From assembly GCA_001465935.1 (NCBI GenBank), contig LNKV01000021.1, positions 32,501-96,500 of the forward strand: a DNA stretch of 64,000 bases, in the 5' to 3' direction. Below the pieces are notes generated by a model, which saw nothing but the letters and a program-made list of their open reading frames with translations, had not been told where the DNA came from and did not search any database. Below, one piece after another: positions 20,416 to 30,484 of this stretch; the first letter of the stretch is position 1, and each line of letters starts with the position of its first letter. The position numbers and the translations under genes are program-made. The stretch is from Clarireedia homoeocarpa (Eukaryota; Ascomycota; Leotiomycetes; Helotiales; Rutstroemiaceae).

Positions 20416-22580
20416 TTACTCTCTAGGAGTAGCTTTCCTAGACTTCTCGAGCTTTCTTCTCTTTGCTCGTAAGGCTTCAGCCTCAGCATCCTTCTTCTTG
20501 TTACTGTATACCATTTTCTCCAAAATCTTCCTCTTCTTCCTACTCATCATCATCTTCGCTCGCTCCAGTTCCTCATCCTCATCCTTTGCCTTTTTGGCCG
20601 CCTTCTTCTTTGCATCAGCTTTCGCCTTGGCCTTAGGATCGACTTCTTTTTCTTGCAAAACCACTCCTGACAACTCAGCCTCGAGCTCGCGTTGGCGTTG
20701 AAGAGCAGCGGATTCTCCCTCATCCTCATCCTCTTCTGCGTCTGAGAAGCCACCGAATGAATTGCGATCTTGCTCAGAAGCGTCATCGGAATCATCGTCG
20801 GACCCAGCCACGTCCATACCAGCAGCAGTCTCATCAACATCCATGACTGCCAACTGCTTTGGCTTTTTGACAGCCACTTCATCGTCGGAGACATCTGGTT
20901 CGCTCTCCACGTCACTATCCATTTCCAATTCTTCGCCCTCTCTTTCTTGATCCTCAAGAGGAGCCGATGGGTCGTATTGACCACGAACCTTCTTGACGAA
21001 TGGACTGAGATGAGGAGGTAGTTGAGCACCGGGAGCGTACAAGTCTGGTCTCTTGAGCTCCTCGTCATTGATGCAGTCCCAGACCCATTGCGGCTGGACA
21101 TATATGCGACCTGGAACTCGGGCACCGGGCTTCAAGCGCTGTACTGTTTGGTTGTCCTCCGCTCCTTCCATTTCCTCGTCTTCGGGCTGGACTTGAACTG
21201 GTGGACGATCAACAATTTGATGGGTGATGGAAGGGTCTAACTCATTGTGAGTAAAAGCACCCTCGCCTAACACAGAATCCCAGCCAATACGCTTGCAGCC
21301 AAAAGCACGAAGAATGAATTCAAGAGGCTGCCGAGGAGTTTCCCTTGAAAGGAAAAATGTGAATTTTGAGAACAGCGTTGATGGATCTGTGGCGGAGTAC
21401 GATGGCTGCATGAGTATATCTCCTCCAGGTGCGACTGGCTCAAATTTGTCAATGGTATCGGTTCCTTGCTCCTCATCATCTTCATCGTCAGCGGTCGTAC
21501 CGACCTTTTGCGCTTCCTCCACCTCCTTCTCAGGTGCATTCAATTGAAGCATCAGTTTGTCAATCGCTGCCTGGAGCTTTGGGTCCGGTTTTGTAGCTTC
21601 CCCACTGGTTATGGGTTTGGATTGCTCAATCGCACCGACTCCGTTTCCTTCCAACGAAAAAGCCCCCAGTCCAGCATCTTGATCATCTCTAGCCTTGTCA
21701 AATTTGGGTGGGTATACCAAACCAATGGAAGTATACAGACGGAAATTGACAAAGCCTAGTAAGGTCTGATAAAACTCGACAAAGGTACCCATAATCCGGA
21801 AGTCCACATCCTTAGTGACTCGTTGATTGAATCTGTAAGGGACAAGCCAGAGAATGTCTTGGCCCTGGATGGTAGCCTGGTAGTAGATGCCTTTGATGGA
21901 CAAAAACGACTTTCGCAAGCTGTTTGAAACGATTAAATAATGCTCGAACTCCAAACACAACTTTTCGCATCGAGCAATCATCTTCGCTGGAACAGTCGAT
22001 GTTGAAGGAAGATTTGCGAACAAGAAAAGCATAGAAAGACAGTCGTCAAGATCTCGCAGCGCATCAATGAATGTAGGGTACCTCTCTCGAATGATGTGGT
22101 CGAGGTTGTACTTCGTTTTTCCAGTCTTCTCGGGTCTCGAAGCATTGCGCTCGAGTCTTGCTGCATCATGCGCATCTCCTCTTCCCAATGCTTTTGAAAT
22201 CTTCTTCTCGAGGGCTTTTTGCTCGCGGAAAGCCTCGAGAACTTTCTCGTGCAGGAGCCATTGAATGTCTTTGGTATAGTAGAAAGTGGTCGACTGGGTA
22301 GAAGACTTCGAGGCCTTCTTCTTATTTCGCGGTTCTCGAGGGTAGATTCCTTTCCATATGCACAGTTTTCGGAAATCAGGTAGACTGTAGCATATGATAA
22401 TCAGTATAAAGAAAGGTGAAAGCAAATAAACGCCTTGTGCAGTGATTATTGAGGAGTTGCTGCGTATTGGAGCATCATCAAGAATTGTACTTACGATATT
22501 TGTAGCTTCCTCACTGCCTGGGTTCTAGTGATGAAATTCTTGGCCTGACCAGACGTTCCTTTCTTCTTTATTCTTCCCAT
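20416..22580 (-). CDS. NOP7: Pescadillo homologue NOP7, 60S ribosome biogenesis factor
   Basis: Two exons (22495-22580 and 20416-22384) with a 110-bp intron give 684 residues, the usual length for fungal pescadillo. The short first exon encodes [20 protein letters not shown] and the second continues [20 protein letters not shown], both diagnostic of the family. The pescadillo N-terminal domain covers about 1-270. A BRCT domain lies at about 350-470 ([25 protein letters not shown]). An acidic linker follows, then a Lys/Glu-rich coiled coil at the C-terminus. The protein acts in the nucleolus with Erb1 and Ytm1 in 27S pre-rRNA processing; this is known for the family and not seen here. It is divergent from GAB1 with a 313-bp gap. 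Confidence 0.95.
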
Positions 22581-22893
22581 TGTGATTGTTGTTTGTGGAG
22601 TGGCACTTCTTTGATATCGTGGGGTCTCCGACTTACTGATAAAAAAAGTTCCCAGGAAACTTTTTTTTTCTATCCTTCAAAGCTCTGCGCCGCTAAAGTT
22701 AATCATTTATCGAGCAGCTCCATCATTGGTTGAATAGCTCACCGCCCGGCACGGACCAGCATATTCTAAAAGTGCTAGGAGGACAGATACAGCGACGACC
22801 GACCCTTGAAGTGGTCGAGAAATAGACATATTCATGGGGTAGAGAACATTAGAGCTTCATTCATTCGCTCGACATCATCAAGTTTGTGAAGAT
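22581..22893. promoter_or_regulatory. Putative bidirectional promoter of NOP7 and GAB1
   Basis: Only 313 bp separate the two start codons on opposite strands, so regulatory elements must be shared or interleaved. A T9 run (22663-22671) lies within it. No specific binding site was identified with confidence. Confidence 0.5.
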
Positions 22894-24263
22894 ATGAGCA
22901 TTGACAGGAGGAAAGCTGCCCTTTTCGGTGCCGCCGCGGCGATTCGATTATTACTCTTCGTTTCCTTTCCGGGCTTGCCAGACTTGTTAACAGCGCGTGT
23001 CGAGATATCTACCCCAGTGACAAGCTTCAAGAGATGTGAGTACTAGTGGCGGAGCGCGTTTACCAATGTCTAATCTGCTATAGTACAAGAGGGTCTCTTC
23101 CTTTACAACCACAATGTATCTCCCTACGATGGTGGAGTTTATCACCAGGCTCCATTATTCTTACCTCTCTTCTCACTCCTTCCGAGCTCCTCGACATACC
23201 CCTCCTTTACATACCTTCTATACATTTTGGTGGACCTCTTGAGCGCAGATGCCCTTATGAAGATCGCAGACTGTGGAGAAGCAGGAAACTCGAGGCTTTT
23301 TAAATCTCCAAGGAAGGATAAACGATGGTCCAGTTTCGCAATTGCTGCCGCGTAAGTATATTCTCTGCGCATAATCACTATTGTTCTCTAACCGCATCTC
23401 TCAGGTTCCTGTTTAATCCTTTCACTATAGCCACATGTATTGGCCGTCCGACCAGTGTATTTACAACCTGCGCGATTCTCAATGCCATCTCCAAAGCCTT
23501 GACCGGCGCATCCTTCACATCGATGTCCGCGCTAGCATTTGGATCCTACCTTTCCATGTATCCGATACTCTTATTTCCGCCTCTAGCCTTACTATGCTAT
23601 GATAGGCAGCGTCCAAATAAGCGCCAAGATTCTTTGCCAATATTCGTTGCAGTTAGTGCTTTGGCCCTTGGCGGTTTTCTATATGCACTTTTGCAGATAT
23701 CGTCCTTGATCACCGGTTCATGGGAGTTCCTATCTTCGACATACGGCATCCAACTTCTTCTTCCAGATCTTACCCCAAATGTTGGACTCTGGTGGTATTT
23801 CTTCATAGAAATGTTTGACTCATTCCGATCATTCTTCCTTGGTGTATTTTGGCTGCACCTTTCCTCATATGTTGGTGGCTTGACCATCCGTGTGAGACGT
23901 CAACCTCTCTTTGTACTCACCATACTCCTCGGAATATTCGCAATCTTCAAACCCTACCCATCGATTTCTGATACCTCTCTGTTTCTGGGAATGCTGCCAG
24001 TCTACAGCCACCTTTTCCCGTTGATGCGATACACGTTCTTGGCGTCATCCACAGTACTATATGCCACTTTGTTAGGACCGGCTTTCTACTACCTATGGAT
24101 ATACGCCGGGAGTGGCAACGCAAATTTCTTCTATGCAATCACTCTCGTCTGGAGTCTAGGCTGGAGCGTCCTAGTCGTCGCCGATCTACTTTATGCAGTC
24201 CTGAGAGATGAATGGGAAGTGGAAAGACCAGAAATGAAAGGCAAAGAGATTCGACAGATATAA
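22894..24263 (+). CDS. GAB1: GPI transamidase subunit PIG-U (Cdc91/GAB1)
   Basis: Three exons (22894-23035, 23084-23351, 23405-24263) with introns of 48 and 53 bp give 422 residues. The protein is highly hydrophobic with about eight to ten membrane spans. Family features are the N-terminal RLLLFVSFPGLPDLLTARVE, the luminal FKRLQEGLFLYNHNVSPYDG across the first intron, YHQAPLFLPLFS, and the FNPFTIATCIGRPTSVF segment. The family functions in the ER membrane as part of the GPI-transamidase complex that attaches GPI anchors to proteins. The gene is intact, and its length is close to the yeast and human proteins. Confidence 0.93.
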
Positions 24264-24388
24264 TATCAATATGAATGTGAAAAGATTTGACTATAACATA
24301 CCATTACACTACCATGGTCTACATATGATTTGTTTTCTGTTGAATTGATTTTGATACTATCCTGTTGAGGCCAGAATCCTTCCATTCA

Positions 24389-24931
24389 CTATGTATTTCG
24401 TTTACCTGAAATATTATAGGAATCCATGCCCCAAGATTTTGGCAGTATGCTTGCAAATTTTTGTTGAATCCATAATAGCGTTGACCTGGTTTTAGTAATT
24501 CCAACTGCTCTTGCGCACTCTTTCCTCTCCACTTCAGCATTCTCTAGTGATTTTGTTGCATCCTTCAGCTTCTTCTCCTTCACTTGAATCTCTCTCTTCT
24601 GTTCCTTTACCTTTCTTCTCGCATCGCTGTCCCGTCTCTTCTCTTTCTCTCTGTGTATACTGATTTGGTGTTTATATACCACATCTACTGCTTTCGCTCT
24701 TTCTGCACTGTCGCGCGGCTTCTTGCTCTTCAGGTTCTTCGCATGAGGTTGCTGATGTCGGGCGTCAGTTCCCTCTCCCAATAGCCGAACCGGAGATATT
24801 GAAAAGAATCTGAAGCGCACTGTGGTTTCGCAGCCGGTTGGGTGGGATGAAATTATAAAGTATGGTTCCACGGTGCTGGTGGACAGAGGGTGTTCCAGAC
24901 GGCGAAGTGGTTTCTTCGATGATGTGAACAT
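24389..24931 (-). CDS. Hypothetical coiled-coil protein
   Basis: A single open frame of 180 residues, convergent with GAB1 (126 bp apart). The N-terminal part reads as a beta-like segment with hydrophobic and Pro/Ser residues (VEPYFIISSHPTG; FRFFSISPVRLLGEG). The middle and C-terminal parts are very Lys/Glu/Arg-rich and probably form a coiled coil (EQKREIQVKEKKLKDATKSL). No family was recognised. The composition supports a real, perhaps lineage-restricted gene, but there is no intron or motif to prove it. Confidence 0.45.
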   Translation of the reverse strand: MFTSSKKPLRRLEHPLSTSTVEPYFIISSHPTGCETTVRFRFFSISPVRLLGEGTDARHQQPHAKNLKSKKPRDSAERAKAVDVVYKHQISIHREKEKRRDSDARRKVKEQKREIQVKEKKLKDATKSLENAEVERKECARAVGITKTRSTLLWIQQKFASILPKSWGMDSYNISGKRNT

Positions 24932-25598
24932 GATTTGTTTGATATTTTGTCCTTCTGGAAAAAGGGTTAGGGTCTTCCCATAAGAGATCTTTTGGCGTTG
25001 GAAGATATTGAGGAAATTCCTCGGAGAACGGCAGACCGGGGACGGATTCTTCGAATAGTGCAGTTGATATGGCTACCTAGTCTCAGACTCCGGTTCCTTC
25101 GGCCATGAGGATGATTTAACCGGCTTTCGTACACGGGGAGTTTAATCCAGTGAAGTAATTCTGAGTATCAAGGCGTAAACGAGGCATCTGGAGATATAAT
25201 TTCATAGCAGCCATTTCATGTGCGAGCACAGCTTCGTCACTAATTAGCATATATAGGGCAATAAAGCCATACTGCATCCTTATAAGGCTGGGCTAAATCT
25301 TAAGTGAACTGAATTTGCTGTACCAGAAAGATGTAAGGACTGGTTGCTGAGGAAGCTAGCACTGCCAGGTCATGTCATCAATGATGATCTGCTATCGCTA
25401 CCCCTTTCTGTTTAGATATTTGTAGTAATTAAACAATGACATATGGGCAATTTTTCTACGTAAATCATTAAAGTGCAACGATAGTCCAAAGTGTCTTCGC
25501 TCTTGATAGTACGGATACGGTTAGACTAATATTAGGCGGTGAGCGAATTCGCGGCCGGCAGAATATTTGATATCAAATAAGTTCAAAGTAACGATAGC
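24932..25598. other. Intergenic, no gene seen
   Basis: Divergent spacer of about 670 bp between the coiled-coil ORF and the Rrn9-domain gene. No supported ORF or repeat was seen. Confidence 0.5.
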
Positions 25599-27503
25599 AT
25601 GATTTCAACCATGTCTTCACCATCGGATTCTACATATACAAGCCCCTCGCCTCCACGCGCAAATCGATGGGAAGGCCCACCGAGAACATGGCAGCATTTA
25701 ACAGAAGAAGAGCGTGGTTTGGCGACTTCGCTCGACGAGCTGAGAAACAGAGATTTGGCTGTGCACTTGTATAATGCCTTTGCTTTAAAACGACGAGCAG
25801 CGGAGTTTGATGTCAGGAGCAAGGAAAATAATGATGATGATGAGTATGGTGAGGCGAATGGGTTCAAGCCTCCAAGAAATTGGACAGCATGGCCTATTGA
25901 ATCCGCCGATGTTCCTCGGGAAGGCGAGCAAATAGGACCCGATGATGAGGATGACATCTTTACCTTGAAAAGAAACGAATTTACAAAGCCGAGCAAGGAA
26001 TTGGAAGATTTGCTCGTTGCAACTACGTTGAGATTTGCGAAAGAAAATTTTCAGAAGAGAGAAAGTGAATCTGAAGGTGTGATGGACGATGCAAGTGATG
26101 AACACGTAGAGACACAATCGGAACTCCACAATGGTAATGGAGAAGACAGTGAAGATGGAGCAGATAACGTCAGAGCACCTTCAGAGACACCATCTGCTAC
26201 CACTATACTTCGACCCGTTATTTCCGCTGACGACGAGCGATCCCATGAATTGTTACGCCCATCAATCCGACACACACTTTCCAAATTGGACGAGGTTTTG
26301 ATGGCCTTACATCATGCGCGCCAAACCTGTCAACGTTTCGCATCGCAGTTCGAACCAGCAGATATCGAATCAAGGTCACGTGCAAGCAGCGGAGCACCTC
26401 AGCAGTCGGGTGAAGAACCTGCATCAAAGGTGAAAAAGCCAAGAGGACGACCTCGCAAGAACGTGCCTATTAGCACCCCGACTACACGTGAAAATTCACC
26501 TATTATAGGGGAGACCAATAATCCTGAAACTCGGCCAAATGCAAGTCGAAAGACAACCCGTCGAGGACGGCCAAAGAAGGTTTATGAGAAACTGGAAGGC
26601 GAGACTCAGCTTGAGTATCTCACACGAGTAGCGCGGATCCAGAAGAGACCCTTGCCAAAATTTGATCCTCCACTCGAAGCAGAGACTTCTGGATCAGTGT
26701 CCCCGCGCAAGTTACCCAAAAAGAGTTCAAATTCGCGACTACGAGACCATTATCATAAACGAAACCTTAGCCTTCGAGACTGGAGCGAGGTGCTTGGGTC
26801 TGCTGCACTGGTCGGTTTCTCACCGGATGTAATTGCCAGGGCAACTCAAAGATGCGCAAATTTATTTGGCGAGAGTATGACGATGCGAACCATGATCGAA
26901 CGCCCGGTCGATGTAAAAGTTGTGGATCATCTTGTAGAATATCATCCCGACATGGTACCTGATCTGGAGAGTGTTGACGACAAAACCTCTTTTAACTCGT
27001 CAGAAGATGAAGCGTCCATCTCTACATCTGATACTGCCGGCATAATGCACACAAAAGACTCATCTTCAGTGAATCGAAAGTCATACTATTGTCCCAACAC
27101 AAAATGTCACGCAAACAAGAGCGGTTTTGAAACATCCGCAAAATTGCTAAAGCATGTCAAAGCGGAACATAAGATGTCCAAGAAGAGGATGGAGGAGCTC
27201 ATGATCGATAGCGATGATGAGATGGATGGCGCGGTGCATGTTGATCGATTCTTGAAGCCTATTTCCGGAAAGAGGGGGTGGAGGGGTTTTGATACCAGGG
27301 AAAGGAAACGTGAGAGATTGGTTGAAAATAGTGGAGCGGAGGGAGAAGATGACAATCGGAGCTCTGGTTCTGAAACGGATGAGGATTCTGATGAGGATTC
27401 AGAATCTGGCCCTGACTCTGGGGATGAGCAGGACGCTGTTGATGATACGGACGTTGGAGTTGATGCGGACGATGATGAAGAGGAAATTGCAGGATCCACT
27501 TAA
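25599..27503 (+). CDS. Rrn9-domain protein (RNA polymerase I upstream activation factor type)
   Basis: A single exon of 634 residues. A second in-frame ATG (MSSPSD) lies five codons in and could be the real start. The N-terminal block RWEGPPRTWQHLTEEERGLA plus LRNRDLAVHLYNAFALKRRA matches the Rrn9 domain of the yeast upstream activation factor, which helps recruit RNA polymerase I to rDNA. Two AT-hook-like motifs follow, KKPRGRPRKN at about 282-291 and RRGRPKKV at about 321-328. A single C2H2-type zinc finger (YYCPNTKCHANKSGF then HVKAEH) sits at about 491-520. The tail is extremely acidic. AT-hooks and a zinc finger are not part of yeast Rrn9, so this is a fungal elaboration. The RNA polymerase I role is inferred from the domain. 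Confidence 0.8.
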   Translation: MISTMSSPSDSTYTSPSPPRANRWEGPPRTWQHLTEEERGLATSLDELRNRDLAVHLYNAFALKRRAAEFDVRSKENNDDDEYGEANGFKPPRNWTAWPIESADVPREGEQIGPDDEDDIFTLKRNEFTKPSKELEDLLVATTLRFAKENFQKRESESEGVMDDASDEHVETQSELHNGNGEDSEDGADNVRAPSETPSATTILRPVISADDERSHELLRPSIRHTLSKLDEVLMALHHARQTCQRFASQFEPADIESRSRASSGAPQQSGEEPASKVKKPRGRPRKNVPISTPTTRENSPIIGETNNPETRPNASRKTTRRGRPKKVYEKLEGETQLEYLTRVARIQKRPLPKFDPPLEAETSGSVSPRKLPKKSSNSRLRDHYHKRNLSLRDWSEVLGSAALVGFSPDVIARATQRCANLFGESMTMRTMIERPVDVKVVDHLVEYHPDMVPDLESVDDKTSFNSSEDEASISTSDTAGIMHTKDSSSVNRKSYYCPNTKCHANKSGFETSAKLLKHVKAEHKMSKKRMEELMIDSDDEMDGAVHVDRFLKPISGKRGWRGFDTRERKRERLVENSGAEGEDDNRSSGSETDEDSDEDSESGPDSGDEQDAVDDTDVGVDADDDEEEIAGST

Positions 27504-27854
27504 TATCGGCTTCTACTTCTAGCCCACTCAACACAACCCGAAGAAATGATAATATTGCTCGACCACAAGACTTGAATCAGGAGGTGTGAGGAATCTCAAA
27601 TGACGTTCGCAAAATCTCGCATTGCATTATTGCTTAAGTCCAGAGAATAGTGTCATAGGCGTATGCAGCGCTTATTCCATCAACACCACACACTCTACTC
27701 ACAACATATCGCATCCTTCCGTTCCAGTCCTCTGATCCTCAGACAAGAGTCGCAAATCAGCCATATAATACCACTTCTCGCACTCATCACACTCCTCGTG
27801 AACACTCGTCTTAATATTCCCCTCGTTCTCCGTCGTGCAGTCAATGAGATGCTA
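27504..27854. other. Convergent spacer, no gene seen
   Basis: About 350 bp of 3' flanking DNA between two convergent genes. No repeat or ORF is worth listing. Confidence 0.5.
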
Positions 27855-28421
27855 CTACTCATTAGCCCAAACATTACACATCATGCAACAAGCTATACTA
27901 ACACAAATCCAGTGCCCCAACGGGAACACTAATACACGATCCTGTGCATCTTCTCTCTTCCATCCATTCATCAATACTGCTCTAACAGCCACCCTCTCCC
28001 TCCCATCCTCCCTTTGCATCTTCTTTCCCCTCTCCCTGCCCCTCAAAACAACCCTCCTCTTTGCATCTCCATGCTGAAAACCCATCTCCCGGTTCCGACT
28101 TGGCTCGAGCTTGACCGGTGAAGCGCTCCTCTCAGCAGGTGCCTTCGCACTGGTAGTCCCTTCAGCAGCCGCGGCCGCGTCTTGTTTCTTCCGGTGAAGA
28201 CGTCGGACCGTGTGCGCATGCACGGCCCAGGCTGGTTGTTCCTCGGGCGGGAGACTCATACCGGCGAGGAATTCGCGGAAGTCCTTGTCCTGCGCTATGT
28301 GGTTGGTATGAAGATCGGCAAGGATGTGGAGTACGAGGGGGTCAGCGGAACCGCCGGTGGCATCGTAGGGAGCTTGTGAAGGAGAGCTGGAGGAGGAGGG
28401 TTGGTTACTTGGGTTGGACAT
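27855..28421 (-). CDS. Small hypothetical protein
   Basis: An open frame from ATG at 28421 (MSNPSNQPSSSSSPSQAPYD) encodes 188 residues. After a Ser-rich N-terminus, a helical segment at about 25-75 (DPLVLHILADLHTNHIAQDK; LAGMSLPPEEQPAWAVHAH; TVRRLHRKKQ) looks conserved. A basic region follows. The last 30 residues (hydrophobic, Cys-rich, ending CNVWANE) read unlike the rest and may be translated 3' UTR behind an unrecognised intron or a shifted stop. No family is known to me. Confidence 0.5.
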   Translation of the reverse strand: MSNPSNQPSSSSSPSQAPYDATGGSADPLVLHILADLHTNHIAQDKDFREFLAGMSLPPEEQPAWAVHAHTVRRLHRKKQDAAAAAEGTTSAKAPAERSASPVKLEPSRNREMGFQHGDAKRRVVLRGRERGKKMQREDGRERVAVRAVLMNGWKREDAQDRVLVFPLGHWICVSIACCMMCNVWANE

Positions 28422-29135
28422 TTTGTGTGTTTGGGGTTTGGAGTGGTGCTTAAAACTAAATGGCTGGACGATCAATATATAGATTGATGCGGTCGTTGAT
28501 GGTGAGATTAGCACTTGTTGTGAAGTGTCGGGCTGGGCTTATATATAGGAGATAAAAGGGGTTTCTGTGACGGGCTCTGTTCGCGTAAGCTACTAATATT
28601 GAACAAGTTGTGAGTATGAGCAGCATCGCTTGTATTCGGTAGTAAATGACATGTATCTCCAGCAATCCGTGAGCTCAAAGACAGCATATATCATGAGGTT
28701 TTGATGATGAGTTGTTGAGACGCCTTCAGTATGTGAATAAGCGCCATCATTTTCTGACGAACAAATTCTTATTCCGAGATCAGTTGTACCGCCGCTGATT
28801 CAAATTTGACTCCATTGTGGAGAATGGTTCCGGGGGCGTTGCGGGTCAACGTTGATGTGATTGAAGTGTATGGTCTGCGATGAGAGTCACACATCGTTGG
28901 TATATCCATATCTTGTACTACCAACTTTACACATAATCCTCAATTTAACTGTTTGAAATACAGAGTTAAAGCATCGCGTTCTTGAGCACAGCATATCCAT
29001 GAATCTGCAAAGTAGAACATGGAAGAGTTTAAACATTACATTACCATTACCGTACTCGGATATCATTAAATACAACTCCAATCCATCACATAATTCAACC
29101 ATGTTTTACTCCCTTTTACTTCCATTCCATTAACA
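28422..29135. other. Intergenic, no gene seen
   Basis: About 710 bp of AT-rich spacer. No supported ORF. Confidence 0.5.
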
Positions 29136-30484
29136 TTACTCAAGAGTCTGAGTAATAACTGTCGTCTTAACCCCCTGATTCCAATCAATCGCCTGCTCCC
29201 TATGAGTCAACATACTAGCGTCCATCGAATCATCCATCTCCTCATTTTTAAACTTCTCCGTCTCCGCCCTCTCCATATCTTCCTTCAGCATAATCTTGTG
29301 ATCAGCGTAGACATATGTCCGGACACCGTATCGAGCGCTCAAGCCTAGCATCGCGGCGAACTGTTTCGAGTATTCATCTTCGGAGGCTCGTGATCGATCA
29401 CTTGAGTATTTGCCGACGGTATTTTGAGACGCATTGGAATACGAACTGAAGGCTCGTTGACGGGAGAGCAGTCGTTGAAAGAGAGGACGGAGGGTGGCGA
29501 AAGCCGCAGCCGTGAGTCCAATGGCAGGTTCGACGAGGGACCACTTTACAAGGTTGATTCCCTCCCAGGTATAGTCGGTTGTGACACTGAGTTTGTGGAT
29601 ATAGTAGAGGCGAACGAGAGTTGCGGTGCTCGCACTATGGTTGTGTTTAGTAATGTGCAGAAGTCTGTTGGGGGAAAACCTACAAGAACCCCAGGGAGAG
29701 AATAAGGACAACTGAGAGTTTTGTTCGAGGATTCATTTTCATCTTCCAGACAAATGCGATAGGTAGAATACCGAAAGCCCAATCCGTAACAGCGCTCATA
29801 GCAGCATGTGCATAAGTGACATTAGCCAGGATCGATCTGCTCAGACAAAACCCGCGGTCACCATCGTATTGACTCCAGAAATAAGAAATTGGTTGGCACT
29901 GGAACAGTAAGAAGAAAAGGTAGCCTGTGCTAGCAGACAGAACGACAGTCGTAACACTATATATAATCCAAAAATGATATCGCCTGCTTGAGAGTCGTAA
30001 GAAATATACTCCGATAGATAATTTGGTGATGGCAGTTGTAGAAACATAGAGAAGTTCGCTGGAGAAAATGTACTAAAAGATGATGAGCATAGCCATTCAA
30101 ACATTTATGAGATACGTAAGATTACCTTGGCTAATGTTTCCAAATAATCTGCATCAACATTGTATATATGAGCACCGAGGCCATATGTGAGCGATCGAAG
30201 TAAAAGTGCGCATAGAGCTGTAAAAATTGTCTGTCCGCCTAGCAATGAGCAGTCATCCCCATTACTCAAATTCTTGAATCTTTACATACCATTGAAGCAA
30301 CTGTAAGCCAATCTTCCGGGCCGAAGAATCGCTGAATTCTCGTCCGAACATAAAATCTAAGGATAACAGCAATCCATGGCAGGGCCAAAGAAGCACAAGC
30401 AACACCTGTCACCTGTGCACCACGATTAACACCATGAACAGGACCTAGTATTGTTTCACGGGTATTCAAGTCCAGGATTGTCAT
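29136..30484 (-). CDS. Rhodopsin-domain integral membrane protein (fungal SAT4/Pth11-like type)
   Basis: Four exons (30290-30484, 30126-30230, 29684-30072, 29136-29634) with introns of 59, 53 and 49 bp give 395 residues. The start is MTILDLNTRETILGPVHG. Seven hydrophobic spans fit the fungal rhodopsin-domain family. The family landmarks are FFGPEDWLTVASM after the first span, YGLGAHIYNV, the third-span TKLSIGVYFLRL, FQCQPISYFWSQYDG followed by the extracellular Cys near GFC, TDWAFGILPIAFVWKMKM, and the seventh-span VKWSLVEPAIGLTAAAFATL. The cytoplasmic tail is Ser-rich. No CFEM domain is present, so this is the non-CFEM subgroup. Members are proposed sensors, but the ligand and role are unknown. 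Confidence 0.88.
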
